Shown one piece after another: positions 24,064 to 33,348 of a stretch of DNA of 64,000 nucleotides. A program made the position numbers and the translations under genes. Position 1 is the stretch's first letter. Each line of letters opens with the position of its first letter. This DNA is from Candidatus Obscuribacterales bacterium. GTDB taxonomy: Bacteria; Cyanobacteriota; Vampirovibrionia; Obscuribacterales; Obscuribacteraceae. Location: contig JAIETF010000009.1 in NCBI GenBank assembly GCA_019745415.1, positions 1-64,000 of the forward strand, given 5' to 3'. The notes beneath the pieces are model-generated. The model had not been told where the DNA came from, did no database searches, and saw only the letters and a program-made list of their open reading frames with translations.

Positions 24064-26407
24064 GAGCCCCATCTTGCACATTCTTTTGCTGACAGCTCTA
24101 ACCTGGCTGGTCTTCAACCGCACTCTCGGCAGCTATTTCTTGGCCGACGATTTCGGTGAAGTGGCTTATATTTCGCGCATAAAAGACGGAGGCGAAATTG
24201 CTCTAATTTGGGCCAACTTTGCCGGCAACTATATGCAAATACCAAGCATGGCAGTCTGGCGTCCCTGGCTCTTGATCAGCCTCTTGTCCGATTATCTGAT
24301 CTGGGGAGCCAATCCTTTCGGATTCTATCTCACCAATCTCTTGAGCTACAACCTCTGCATCATTCTCTACTATTTCTTCCTGCGCAAATTGACCGCTTCT
24401 TTCACTGCACTGCGCTCAGGTCTTACCTCTTTGCTTTGCGCCGCCCTTTTTGCCGTTTCACCGCTGCACTGCGAGAGCATCTCTTGGGTAGTAGGACGAG
24501 TGGATATAGTTTCGGCGGTCTTTTACCTGAGCGCACTCAATTTGCTATTTGCCGCAGCGGCTCGCTTTGACGATAGTGAGCCTAAGAAATATCGCACCAG
24601 TATGGCGTTCTGCCTGCTCTCTTTCGTTATCGCCATGTGGACCAAAGAAATGCCCATTGGGCTGCCGGTTCTTGCCCCGGTTCTTTTCTATCTCTTCAAG
24701 CCGGGAGACAAGCCGGGCTGGCGGGATGTAATGCGTTTCTGCCTGCCTCTCTGGACCACCACTGTGGTCTATTTCATTGGTCGCTATCTTGCTCTCAAGA
24801 CTATCTTAGGAGGCTATGTACAAGGTATCGGCGACGCCCAAGCAGCGCAAGCCTTGAGCCGCTGGCTCGACCTGGACACATTGAAGAGACTCTTTTATCC
24901 CTTTGCTTTCCAGATATTCGGCAGCGATCATCTCTACCATAAAATCTTCACGGTTCTATTTGCGATACTACTGACAGTGGCTATCCTGAGACTAACCGCC
25001 TTTCGTCCGCCGCTCAGGTTATTGATCTTTCTTCCAATCTGGATCTTAAGCACTCTTTTGCCGATCTATAAACTCTGGGGTCTGGGCTATGAATTAGAGG
25101 GCGCCCGTTTCTGCTACTTCCTCACCTTGCCCCTCTGCGCCCTACCGCTTATCTTGCTGGCACCGGTTAAAGACCAGACAAGCGGCATTTCTAGATCTAT
25201 GCAGGCGATGACAGTTTTGCCGGTTTTGAACGCTCTGACGAGCCTCACTCTTATCATCATGTTCGCGATTCTTTTAAAAGCCGCCCAACTCTCAAACCTG
25301 GCTTGGGTGCAAACCGGCAAAGAAGTAAGAGAATTCTGCCAAAAATCACGCGCTCTCTCTAATGCCGTTATTCTGGGTATTCCCAAAAGACGGGGCGGCG
25401 CCCATATGATCTTGAACAGCATCACCTTCGCCGTCGTCAACTCGCCGCCTTTCGCTACCGCAAAGAAAGCTTCGGCACTAGACCGCGTTTATTTATTCGA
25501 CCCGGTTATCTTTGGCAATGACTGGTATCTCAATACTGCCCGCCTGCGCAAACTTTTGAAAGAAAACCCCGACTGCAGCATCAAGGTCTGGAACGGCACA
25601 AGCAGAGACTTTATCGAGCTTAAGCAAGCAGCGCAATTGCAAACAGCACAGCCCGACCTATCTCTACTGAACAAAGCCAGATTGAAAGGCGAGCTAAGAG
25701 CACGAACAACTCAAGACGGTCTCTTACTAGAAGACATCAAGCCTGGCGATGCCCTCGTCTTTGACGATCTCGCCTTGGAGCCGCTCAAACCAGGACGCGA
25801 CACCCTCAGGCTGAAACTTAAGCGCCAAGGACAAACCGACAAGAGCTTCCGGGGCGCCAAGCTGAAGGTGAGGCTGTCAGATGGCGATGACCAAGCAGGC
25901 ATATTGAATCAATACGAAGTAGAAGCCGACGCCGCCGAAGAAGTCATTCTGCCTTTGGGGGAAAACTGGCGCTTCTTCGCCGTACCTAAGATCTCCCGCC
26001 TGATTTTGGAACTGCCTGCCGGGGTAGACTTACTCTTGCAAGATGCCGCTCTGATTGACGAAGAAACAATCAGACCCACCCTCACTGTGCAAAACCTGAA
26101 AGTGGACGAGCGGGGCGTTTACTCTCGCGGTAAAGAGCCGGTAAAGCTAAAAGTAAATACCGAAAAGCTACGCAGCCAACCAACTGGTCTAGTTCTTGAA
26201 ATCACCAGACCCAATTCATTCTTTCAGAATATGGAGCAAGGCCGATTGGACCTGTCGGAAACCATAGATATCAGTGGCAAAGAAGAGATTGAAATTGCCC
26301 CGGAAAAGCTTGAAACCGGCGTCTACCAGGAAGTCCGGGTCAGACCCGTCTGCCCGAGAGGCGAGCTGCTCTTACCTTCAGCTCCTGTCAACCTGAGATT
26401 AGATTGA
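24050..26407 (+). CDS. GT-C membrane protein with TMTC/DUF1736-like segment and C-terminal soluble domain
   Basis: 785 residues. First helix (about 8-24) then the acidic LADDFGE loop (D33, D34), typical of GT-C catalysis. LHCESISWVVGRVDIVSA resembles the conserved loop of TMTC-type O-mannosyltransferases and related TPR membrane proteins, though no TPRs follow; instead the last 300 residues are soluble and beta-rich. Likely an extracytoplasmic glycosyltransferase using a lipid-phosphate sugar. Third gene of the run starting at 19800. Confidence 0.7.
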   Translation: MKFIKSPILHILLLTALTWLVFNRTLGSYFLADDFGEVAYISRIKDGGEIALIWANFAGNYMQIPSMAVWRPWLLISLLSDYLIWGANPFGFYLTNLLSYNLCIILYYFFLRKLTASFTALRSGLTSLLCAALFAVSPLHCESISWVVGRVDIVSAVFYLSALNLLFAAAARFDDSEPKKYRTSMAFCLLSFVIAMWTKEMPIGLPVLAPVLFYLFKPGDKPGWRDVMRFCLPLWTTTVVYFIGRYLALKTILGGYVQGIGDAQAAQALSRWLDLDTLKRLFYPFAFQIFGSDHLYHKIFTVLFAILLTVAILRLTAFRPPLRLLIFLPIWILSTLLPIYKLWGLGYELEGARFCYFLTLPLCALPLILLAPVKDQTSGISRSMQAMTVLPVLNALTSLTLIIMFAILLKAAQLSNLAWVQTGKEVREFCQKSRALSNAVILGIPKRRGGAHMILNSITFAVVNSPPFATAKKASALDRVYLFDPVIFGNDWYLNTARLRKLLKENPDCSIKVWNGTSRDFIELKQAAQLQTAQPDLSLLNKARLKGELRARTTQDGLLLEDIKPGDALVFDDLALEPLKPGRDTLRLKLKRQGQTDKSFRGAKLKVRLSDGDDQAGILNQYEVEADAAEEVILPLGENWRFFAVPKISRLILELPAGVDLLLQDAALIDEETIRPTLTVQNLKVDERGVYSRGKEPVKLKVNTEKLRSQPTGLVLEITRPNSFFQNMEQGRLDLSETIDISGKEEIEIAPEKLETGVYQEVRVRPVCPRGELLLPSAPVNLRLD

Positions 26408-26457
26408 TCGCCGGGGCACATAATGAGAAAATAGCAAGCGAAAGCGGTGCGTGAAAA

Positions 26458-27144
26458 ATGTCCAAAATACTCTTAGTAGAAGACGACCCACTATTTGCCC
26501 AGATGATTGTCGACTATCTCTCGGCTCAGCAGTTTAGAGTAGAACTTACCGACAATGGCAAAGACGCCCAGAATCTTCTCAGAGATTTCCAATACGAAGT
26601 AGTGATCCTCGATTGGGGCCTACCCGATATGAGTGGTATCGAAATTCTGCGTGATTTCCGCGGTCGCGGCGGCATAACACCGGTTTTGATGCTCACCGGC
26701 AGAGACAAAGTGGAAGAGAAAGAACATGGATTAGACTCCGGCGCGGACGATTATCTCACCAAACCATTCAACATGAGGGAACTGACTGCCAGGGTGAGAG
26801 CTCTGATCAGAAGGACAGGACCCAGCCCCACGGGTATTCTCACCGCCGGTGCCATAGCCCTCAACCCCACCACCCATGTGGTCACCAAAAATGGGGAAGA
26901 AGTGCGTCTATTGCCGAAAGAATTTTCCCTATTGGAATACTTGATGCGCCACCCCAACCAGGTTTTCACAGCCGAGATGCTGCTCGACCGAGTCTGGAAT
27001 TCTGAATCGGATGCCGGTACAGAGGCTGTAAGGACTTGTCTGAAGCGGCTACGCAAGAAAATCGACGACGATAATGCCGAAGAGTCTCTCATTCAGACTC
27101 TGCACGGCGTGGGCTATAAAATCAATCCTAAATATATCAATTAA
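26458..27144 (+). CDS. OmpR/PhoB-family response regulator
   Basis: 228 residues. Receiver domain with the acidic pair in VEDD, phospho-acceptor Asp52, Thr80 and Lys102 all present; a linker near 120; then a winged-helix DNA-binding domain with LLPKEFSLLEYLMRHPNQVFT and a C-terminal HGVGYKINP. It should bind DNA when phosphorylated. It converges tail to tail (4-bp overlap) on a histidine kinase gene, the presumed partner. It lies 51 bp after the glycan gene on the same strand, so cotranscription is possible. Confidence 0.93.
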   Translation: MSKILLVEDDPLFAQMIVDYLSAQQFRVELTDNGKDAQNLLRDFQYEVVILDWGLPDMSGIEILRDFRGRGGITPVLMLTGRDKVEEKEHGLDSGADDYLTKPFNMRELTARVRALIRRTGPSPTGILTAGAIALNPTTHVVTKNGEEVRLLPKEFSLLEYLMRHPNQVFTAEMLLDRVWNSESDAGTEAVRTCLKRLRKKIDDDNAEESLIQTLHGVGYKINPKYIN

Positions 27145-28943
27145 GCGACAGGCAGCTTGAACCAGAATGTACTGCCGGCGCCTTCTTGGCTCTCGACGCC
27201 GATTTTGCCGCCATGCTGCTCTATGATGGTGCGGCATATAGCCAGACCTAAACCAGTGCCACCTTTTCTGGTGGCATCACTCTTACGCACTTGCTTGAAG
27301 CGCTCAAAGATTACCGACTGCGCCTCGACTGGTATACCGCGTCCTCGATCGAGCACCTTAAAGATGGCTTGACTGCCTTGCCTGACTACAGAAACAGTAA
27401 TGGTTGAATAGTCGGGAGAAAACTTGATGGCGTTGGAAAGCAAGTTGACCAACACTTGAATTATCTTGTCGGCATCAGCCTTTACCGATAATGGACTGCC
27501 CAAAACCTCGATTTCGATGCCCCTGCTATCGGCAAGACTGCGCACCGAGTTGACTGAAGCTTCAACCAGAGGAGCAACCTCGAGATTCTGAATACTCAGT
27601 TTGACCGCCCCGGATTGAAGACGATCAAGATCCAAGAGCTGTTGAATCAAACGCATCAAGCGCCCGACTTCCGCCTCCAGCAGGTTCACCTTCTTACTGC
27701 CGGCTTCATTCAGGTTGCCATAAATACCGTCTGCCACCAGCTCAAAAAAGGCTTGTATAGAATTGAGCGGCGTGCGCAGATCATGGCTCACCATCGAGAG
27801 AAACTCTTGTTTTAAGCGCTCGACTTCGCGTCTTTGCGTGATATCGACCATGATGGCAAGTACTTTCTCACCATCGGGTGTTTCAATGTTGCGCAGTCCC
27901 AATTCTACCGGCACTGAATTGCCGTCTTTACTTATGGCATCGGTCTCACACCACACTTTCTCGTCTTCGCCATCGGGCATTTTCACAGGCTTACCAGAGG
28001 CATCGGTGAGATAGACAAGGTCACGCACATTCTTCTTCACCGGCGAGTCTACATAACCGAGCATATTAGAAAGAGCCAGGTTGGCCAGCTCCACCTCTCC
28101 ATCGCGCCTAAGCAAGAGCACGCCGACCGGCAAGCTTTCCAAAAGCAAAACAAAGTTGGCCAGAATAGCTTGTTCTTTGCGCTTAGCTGCTTTCAGTTTG
28201 GAAACCATATCTTTAAAGGCACGATCTACCTCAGAGAGTTCGTCGTTGCCTGAAAGCTGCGTAAGAGGCAGATTGGCCCCGTGCCGCCGAATATTATCGA
28301 GTAAGACAGCTAATCTATTGGTGATGCCGCGATTAAAATAAAGAGCCAGAAAGAGGGCCAGGGCGATATTAAAGACAATACCGCCCACCAAAACACCCTT
28401 AATCAGTTCGCGCTGTTTACGCTGAATAATCGGGCTCTCCCGCTCGATGCGTTCTTCCACCGCCACCAAACCGTCGATATCTCGCACTATCGCCCTGAAT
28501 GTCGGTTTCACTTTCTTGATATAGGCAAGTGAAGCCACAGCTCCGGCTTCTTTCCACTCCACTCTGATTTTCTGCATTTCCACCCAAGTGTCAAACAAAC
28601 GCGACTTGACTTGATTCAATTCGTGCTGTTCTTCCGGATGACCGGCAACTAGTTTCTCTATATCGGCGAATTCTTGTCTGAACATGTCGCCAAAACTAGA
28701 CTTACGAGGTGTGCCATCGGGCTCTTCCCCCGAAATCACTTCGGAAGAATCATAGGCAATAGCAGTGAGAAGAATCTGATGCACCCGGTTGAGATGCTTG
28801 CTGAGATCGCGGGCATGGGCCTCACGGGCTCTTTCTTGCTCGGTCTGATCAAGCAAATAATAGAGGGCGCCGACGAAAACCAGCTCAAAGAAGAGCGGCA
28901 CGGTAACCAATAGCAAGAGTTTGTGAGATATCTTCAAATTCAT
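27141..28943 (-). CDS. Membrane histidine kinase with HAMP and PAS domains
   Basis: 600 residues. Two helices (about 10-30 and 183-203) enclose a mainly helical periplasmic sensor of about 150 residues. HAMP follows (204-257), a PAS domain (about 262-372), the dimerisation helix MVSHDLRTPLNS with phospho-acceptor His387, and the ATPase with N box (500-511), DRGRGIP (532-538) and GGTGLGLAI (561-569). Signal unknown. Probable partner of the convergent response regulator. TATAAT lies 10 bases before its ATG on the minus strand. Confidence 0.93.
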   Translation of the reverse strand: MNLKISHKLLLLVTVPLFFELVFVGALYYLLDQTEQERAREAHARDLSKHLNRVHQILLTAIAYDSSEVISGEEPDGTPRKSSFGDMFRQEFADIEKLVAGHPEEQHELNQVKSRLFDTWVEMQKIRVEWKEAGAVASLAYIKKVKPTFRAIVRDIDGLVAVEERIERESPIIQRKQRELIKGVLVGGIVFNIALALFLALYFNRGITNRLAVLLDNIRRHGANLPLTQLSGNDELSEVDRAFKDMVSKLKAAKRKEQAILANFVLLLESLPVGVLLLRRDGEVELANLALSNMLGYVDSPVKKNVRDLVYLTDASGKPVKMPDGEDEKVWCETDAISKDGNSVPVELGLRNIETPDGEKVLAIMVDITQRREVERLKQEFLSMVSHDLRTPLNSIQAFFELVADGIYGNLNEAGSKKVNLLEAEVGRLMRLIQQLLDLDRLQSGAVKLSIQNLEVAPLVEASVNSVRSLADSRGIEIEVLGSPLSVKADADKIIQVLVNLLSNAIKFSPDYSTITVSVVRQGSQAIFKVLDRGRGIPVEAQSVIFERFKQVRKSDATRKGGTGLGLAICRTIIEQHGGKIGVESQEGAGSTFWFKLPVA

Positions 28944-28996
28944 TTTCTAGATTATTATATTAATCATACGCACTCGAGAATAAATAGGATTAACTC

Positions 28997-29722
28997 ATGC
29001 CGATTATGCCGAAGCTAACTGGGCGCAATTTCCTCAAGATACTCCTGCTTTTAGGTACATATACCCTATCGCCGCCCATCCCTCTCCAGGCGCAAAATAT
29101 GCCTCATATGGCTCAAATGAACGAAGCCATGCAACTTTATCAGAGCAAAAACTACAACCAGGCGCTGGATCGCTTCAAAGCAATTACACAGTCTTACCCG
29201 AGACTGGCCATGGCTCACTACTATTTGGCGCTTTGTCATCAGGCAGTCGGTCATATAAGCCAAGCCCAAGGTGAGTATCAACTAGTTATGCAACTCGATA
29301 GAGGACAGCTTTACAGTTACGCGGCAGCCGGGGTGAGACAGCTTAGCAATGCCCGCGGTCCAAGCGGCGGTGCGCCCTTTAAACTAGCGCAGAGCGGGCC
29401 GGTGGGTCAAGCGCCGACTTCGGCGCCAGGTGGCTCGGAACGGAAAGAAAAAGCAGATAAAGTGATCTACTTCCACTTAGACGGCTGAGTACCTTGCCAA
29501 TATTTTGCGCCCGTGTTTGACGCAGCTAAAAGAAAAGTTTCAGGTGTAAGGTTCGAAAGAGTGGGAGCGGAAGAAGACAGCTTCCAAGAACTTAGCCAAC
29601 GTTATGGAGTAAGAAGTTTTCCCCGTATTGCCATTGTGGATAGAAACGGCAATGCCCTCTATTGCGGCAGCCCGCCCAGAGAGGAAGATGCATTGGTGGA
29701 GCTGATCGGACAGTACCGCTGA
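28997..29722 (+). CDS. Secreted TPR-thioredoxin-like protein with in-frame TGA: candidate selenoprotein (UxxC)
   Basis: The ATG has AGGA seven bases upstream. A signal peptide (cleavage near LQAQ, about 33) precedes two or three TPR-like helices (about 38-105), a Gly/Pro/Ala linker and KVIYFHLDG. A TGA (29486-29488, codon 164) follows, then the same frame continues VPCQYFAPVFDAAK to a thioredoxin-like end with YGVRSFPRI (cis-Pro209) and a stop at 29722. The TGA occupies the first Cys position of the CxxC site, giving U-V-P-C with Cys167. A hairpin lies 18-36 bases downstream. Alternatives are a truncated 163-residue TPR protein with a decayed tail, or a sequencing error. The selenocysteine machinery is not in the window. 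Confidence 0.55.
29505..29525 (+). promoter_or_regulatory. Possible bacterial SECIS-like hairpin after the in-frame TGA
   Basis: TGCG (29506-29509) pairs with CGCA (29521-29524). A C-A mismatch and a C-G pair (29511/29519) then close a 7-nt loop CGTGTTT with G as its second base; T29505-G29525 can add a wobble. The loop starts 23 bases after the TGA. Bacterial SECIS elements are small hairpins at about this distance, often with G at the start of the loop. The stem is short. Confidence 0.35.
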
Positions 29723-29736
29723 TAAAGGAGCAAAAA

Positions 29737-31302
29737 TCAGTCTACGGTCTTCAAACGAAGGGTTACGGCCAAGCCGCCTTCTACACCATTTTCAATACTA
29801 ACTTTACCGCCGGAAGCTTCGGTGCAAGATTTGACTATGGCTAAACCAAGTCCGACGCCGCCCAAGCTGCGACTACGTGAAGATTCAGGGCGATAGAAAG
29901 GCTCGGTCAAGTGTGGCAAAGACTCGGGGCTGACACCCGGTCCTTGATCTTGAATGGTCAGGATGCCCTCTCCTCCATCTTGCCTATAGCTGACGAAAAT
30001 GAGACTATCAGAACCGGCATAGCGTACGGCATTACGCAAAACATTTGAAATAGCTCTTTCCAGTAGATTACTGTCGCCCAAAACTTGAGACGGCTCTGTA
30101 AACTCCAGACGCACTCGCTCGCCGAGTGAAAGACGCTGCACCACAGATTGCACAGATTGCAAAAGATCAAACTTCTTCAAAGTAGGCGTACTACCCTTCA
30201 AACCAGCCTTGGAAAAAGCAAGCAATTCGCTGACCAACTGTGTCATCTCGGTTATTTCTTCACGAATATCACCCACCAACTTGCGATCTTCATCACTTAA
30301 GTTCTCAGATTCGGCTAGCAGTTCTAAAGCCATCTGCAAGCGAGCAATCGGAGTCCGCAGTTCATGAGAAATATCGCCAAGGAAGCGTTTCTGCCCCGAG
30401 ACATAACCATCAAGTCGAGCCGCCAGCACATTGACACCTTCGGCCAAACGCCCCAGTTCATCTTTGTGCCGAGACTGCACCCGCACATCGAAGTTACCTT
30501 CGGCGATACGCTCTGTGGCTGCTGTAAGTTCGCTGAGGGCGCGTACAAGCTTATAGACGACCGGATACCAGAAAGCTAGCGAGAACAGCAAGACACAGCT
30601 AACAATTATCACCGGAATCTTGAGATCAACCAAAAGGCTGCTCTGCCAAATATTATCGCTGGCAGCCAAAAGTACCGCCGGTCGAATTCCCATATCATTC
30701 GCAAGAGGCATCCTGGTGCCGATCCAGAAGCGTCCATCCAAACCACCGGCAATAACAAAGCGTCCGCTGCTCAGACCCTTCAGACCCCGGTCTGGAAAAC
30801 CGCTTCCGACAATAACATCATGTTGACCGGCAAAAAGAGGAGGCAGCGGCGGACCAGGAAAATCCTTAAAATGAGACGGCGGCGAACCGGCGCCAAACGG
30901 CTGCAGCTTATGCAATTCGGGCGGAAAGGGATGATGCAGACCGAAGCGGTGCGGAGGCAAAAGCAACTTCACCCGACCGAGAACTGCGGAGGGCGGCTCT
31001 GACTTGGCACCACAGACCTGACCGTCTTGATCGAAGATATAGAACTGAACATTATAGATACTGCCGAAGTCTTTCAAGACAGTGTCCCACTGGTTGACAG
31101 GCAAACCGCGCAAGCGTCCGGACAGAGCAGCCGCAACCATATCAACTCTCTCACCGAGCGGACTGGCAATGAAAGTATCCCAACCAAAACCGAAAGCCGA
31201 ATTGAAAAAGAAAAAGCCCAGCCCAAATAAAAGCAACACGTAGATTACTAGGAAATTGAAAACCTTGAGATAAAGGGTGCCGGACTTAAATGCGCTCCTC
31301 AT
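29737..31302 (-). CDS. CpxA-like histidine kinase with His/Pro-rich sensor segment
   Basis: 521 residues. Helix 1 (about 13-35), a periplasmic sensor to about 228, helix 2 (229-247), HAMP (250-303), the ISHELRTPIARL dimerisation helix with His313 and an ATPase ending GGVGLGLAIVKS. The sensor contains a His/Pro-rich stretch (about 117-160; H118, H123, H124, H131, H144) not expected in a generic CpxA and possibly metal-binding. Its ATG overlaps the stop of the upstream response regulator by 4 bp (ATGA), so the pair is one operon. Confidence 0.92.
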   Translation of the reverse strand: MRSAFKSGTLYLKVFNFLVIYVLLLFGLGFFFFNSAFGFGWDTFIASPLGERVDMVAAALSGRLRGLPVNQWDTVLKDFGSIYNVQFYIFDQDGQVCGAKSEPPSAVLGRVKLLLPPHRFGLHHPFPPELHKLQPFGAGSPPSHFKDFPGPPLPPLFAGQHDVIVGSGFPDRGLKGLSSGRFVIAGGLDGRFWIGTRMPLANDMGIRPAVLLAASDNIWQSSLLVDLKIPVIIVSCVLLFSLAFWYPVVYKLVRALSELTAATERIAEGNFDVRVQSRHKDELGRLAEGVNVLAARLDGYVSGQKRFLGDISHELRTPIARLQMALELLAESENLSDEDRKLVGDIREEITEMTQLVSELLAFSKAGLKGSTPTLKKFDLLQSVQSVVQRLSLGERVRLEFTEPSQVLGDSNLLERAISNVLRNAVRYAGSDSLIFVSYRQDGGEGILTIQDQGPGVSPESLPHLTEPFYRPESSRSRSLGGVGLGLAIVKSCTEASGGKVSIENGVEGGLAVTLRLKTVD

Positions 31303-32048
31303 GATCCGACTGCATCCTGAGATAAGAGCATATAGCCAGCCGAGCGTACCGTTCTAATGAAGCGGGGATTCTGGGGAGGATCACCCAGTTTCTTGCGTAA
31401 GGCTGATATATGCACATCAATTGAACGATCGAAAATATCATAATTGCGGTCTCGTATCTCATTCAATAACTGCTCTCTCGACTTTATACGCCCTTTTGCA
31501 TTGGCCAGCACCAAAAGCAAGTCATATTCAACCGGGGTCAAAGCCAGCACTTCGCCCTGAAGAGAAACCAGACGGGCTGCCAAATCAAACACGAGAGCAC
31601 CGACAACCAATTCATCGCGATTTGACTTAGCAGAATCGGACTCCGCTCTGCGAGACTCGGGACGCTGCGCTCTTCTCAAAACAGCCCGCAAGCGAGCGAG
31701 CAATTCACGAGGCGAGAAAGTCTTGGGCAAATAGTCGTCTGCACCAATTTCCAATCCAACAATACGATCGGTTTCATCACCAAGGGCGGTGAGCATCAAA
31801 ACCGGCGTATCACACCGGTCGCGAATACGTTTCAAGACTTCAAAACCATCCATACCGGGCATCATTACATCGAGCACCACAGCGTCGAAGCCGTCTTTCT
31901 CAAGCCGCGCCAGCGCTTCTGCACCATCGTTGGCCAAACTAACTGCAAAACCAAACCGCCCCAAATAATCGGCAGTCAGACGACAAAACTTGAGATCGTC
32001 ATCCACCAGTAAGATTTTGCTAGTTTCGTTTTCAGTCTCCGCCATCAT
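31299..32048 (-). CDS. OmpR-family response regulator (CpxR-like)
   Basis: 249 residues. Receiver with VDDD, phospho-acceptor Asp60, Thr87 and Lys109; the residue after the lysine is Thr (PKTFSPREL) instead of the nearly invariant Pro of KPF. A Ser/Arg-rich linker (about 135-147) joins the winged-helix domain, which has LTPVEYDLLLVLANAKGRIKSREQL and a RSIDVHISALRKKLGD recognition helix. Translationally coupled to the downstream kinase. Two adjacent ATGs (32048 and 32045) are possible starts. Confidence 0.93.
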   Translation of the reverse strand: MMAETENETSKILLVDDDLKFCRLTADYLGRFGFAVSLANDGAEALARLEKDGFDAVVLDVMMPGMDGFEVLKRIRDRCDTPVLMLTALGDETDRIVGLEIGADDYLPKTFSPRELLARLRAVLRRAQRPESRRAESDSAKSNRDELVVGALVFDLAARLVSLQGEVLALTPVEYDLLLVLANAKGRIKSREQLLNEIRDRNYDIFDRSIDVHISALRKKLGDPPQNPRFIRTVRSAGYMLLSQDAVGS

Positions 32049-32136
32049 GCTTCAAAATATGCCCCGACAGCCCAAACACAAACCCAAACAGGGTAGGCAC
32101 CCTAACCACCAGATTGATCACCGGCCAAACAAGTCT

Positions 32137-33246
32137 CTATAAAGGGTAAATCAAAGCCGGTAAACCACTCTTGCAGGCCATTTCGCAAGCGGCCCGGGCT
32201 GTCGCCAAAGCTGTACCAGGCTCGCTTCTATTCTGTTGAGGCAGAACCGCTATGCCTAAATTGACCTTCAATGAGACGTCAGCCGGCAACAAAGGACTGG
32301 CTTCAATAACATCACTGACAGCACGGGCCACATTCATAGCTCCTTGGCCGTCGAGACAATAACGCATCAACCCAAAGTTACCTTCGCCGAAATACGCTAG
32401 GACATCGTAAGGAGCGCAAAGTCGTTTAAGAGATCTGGCTATCGCTTGTAAATGCGGCAAAGCCGGAACTTGCTCACGGTGACGCACTCGCAAATAGAGT
32501 AGTGATAGTGGAGCTTGCGACCCCGCCCGCGGTGCGCACCAGGCTAGCAGAAAAAGACAAAAGCCATCGTATGAGAGCAATTCACATTCATCTTCACGCA
32601 AGTGTTCAAGGAGGAGATTAACTCTTTGTCTATCAATCTCCATAGGCTCAGGCAAAGCACTGGAAGTTTTCGACTGACCGGCAAAGACATCAAATGGCAC
32701 CGCGTAGAGGTCGGCAACCGGTTCCAATTGAGAGTCTAACGGAGTTTGAGGTTTCAGTTCTTCTTTCGGCTCCGGCGCAACCGTTATGGCTTGACTGGTC
32801 AGGCAATCTATATTCTCCCCATCTAAGTTATCACTGGTATCTTTGCCGCATTCCGGCTCTAGGCAAAGACTGTCCACTACCGGCAAATTCTGAACGGTGT
32901 CGCCTGTGCGCTGATAAAGCGACTCTACCTTGATGCGCCCCTGTATCATAATTATCTCGCTAGTCTCTCTCGTCCATAGCTTCACCTTACTGTCACCTTC
33001 CAAGCGATAGAAAGTCCATCGAGGCGGTATCACACCGGAAGCAGGCGAAACGGTCACCATAAAGACCGTTCCCCCCTGGTTGAGCGGGTTAACGAAAGGC
33101 AGCTCCACCACTCTAAAGCTACCCTGAACCGGGCGAGAAGCTTCGGTTAGTGCGTACTTCAAGTCTTCAGTCGAAGGCACGCTGTTCATTTTGTTAAGGG
33201 TGAGCGTGCCCGACTGCCTGGAGTTAAAAGCATCGGCTAAAGGCAT
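32137..33246 (-). CDS. Regulatory protein with PATAN-like N-terminus and degenerate GGDEF-like C-terminus
   Basis: 369 residues. The N-terminal 115 residues begin MPLADAFNSRQSGTLTL and contain EIIMIQGRIKVESLYQRTGD, resembling the PATAN/DUF4388 pattern seen in cyanobacterial regulators. A disordered acidic linker (about 120-200) follows. The last 125 residues align by eye to a GGDEF domain (APYDVLAYFG..NFGLMRY, then VNLGIAVLP), but the signature is GEGNF (287-291), so cyclic-di-GMP synthesis is unlikely. AGGGA seven bases before the ATG supports the start. The response regulator lies 88 bp downstream on the same strand. Confidence 0.55.
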   Translation of the reverse strand: MPLADAFNSRQSGTLTLNKMNSVPSTEDLKYALTEASRPVQGSFRVVELPFVNPLNQGGTVFMVTVSPASGVIPPRWTFYRLEGDSKVKLWTRETSEIIMIQGRIKVESLYQRTGDTVQNLPVVDSLCLEPECGKDTSDNLDGENIDCLTSQAITVAPEPKEELKPQTPLDSQLEPVADLYAVPFDVFAGQSKTSSALPEPMEIDRQRVNLLLEHLREDECELLSYDGFCLFLLAWCAPRAGSQAPLSLLYLRVRHREQVPALPHLQAIARSLKRLCAPYDVLAYFGEGNFGLMRYCLDGQGAMNVARAVSDVIEASPLLPADVSLKVNLGIAVLPQQNRSEPGTALATARAACEMACKSGLPALIYPL

Positions 33247-33348
33247 AGAAAGTCCCTGAAATTGGCTGACATACCAATTTCAGCAAGATGCTGTTAAGCA
33301 AATATGTTGCTCACAGCCCTTTTTTAAAGCTTTTGTAAAGGCGTTGGC

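Noticed and set aside
29513-29722. Independent 69-residue gene after the TGA
   Set aside because: Starting there removes the active-site cysteine and half the thioredoxin strand; no ribosome site precedes the GTG.
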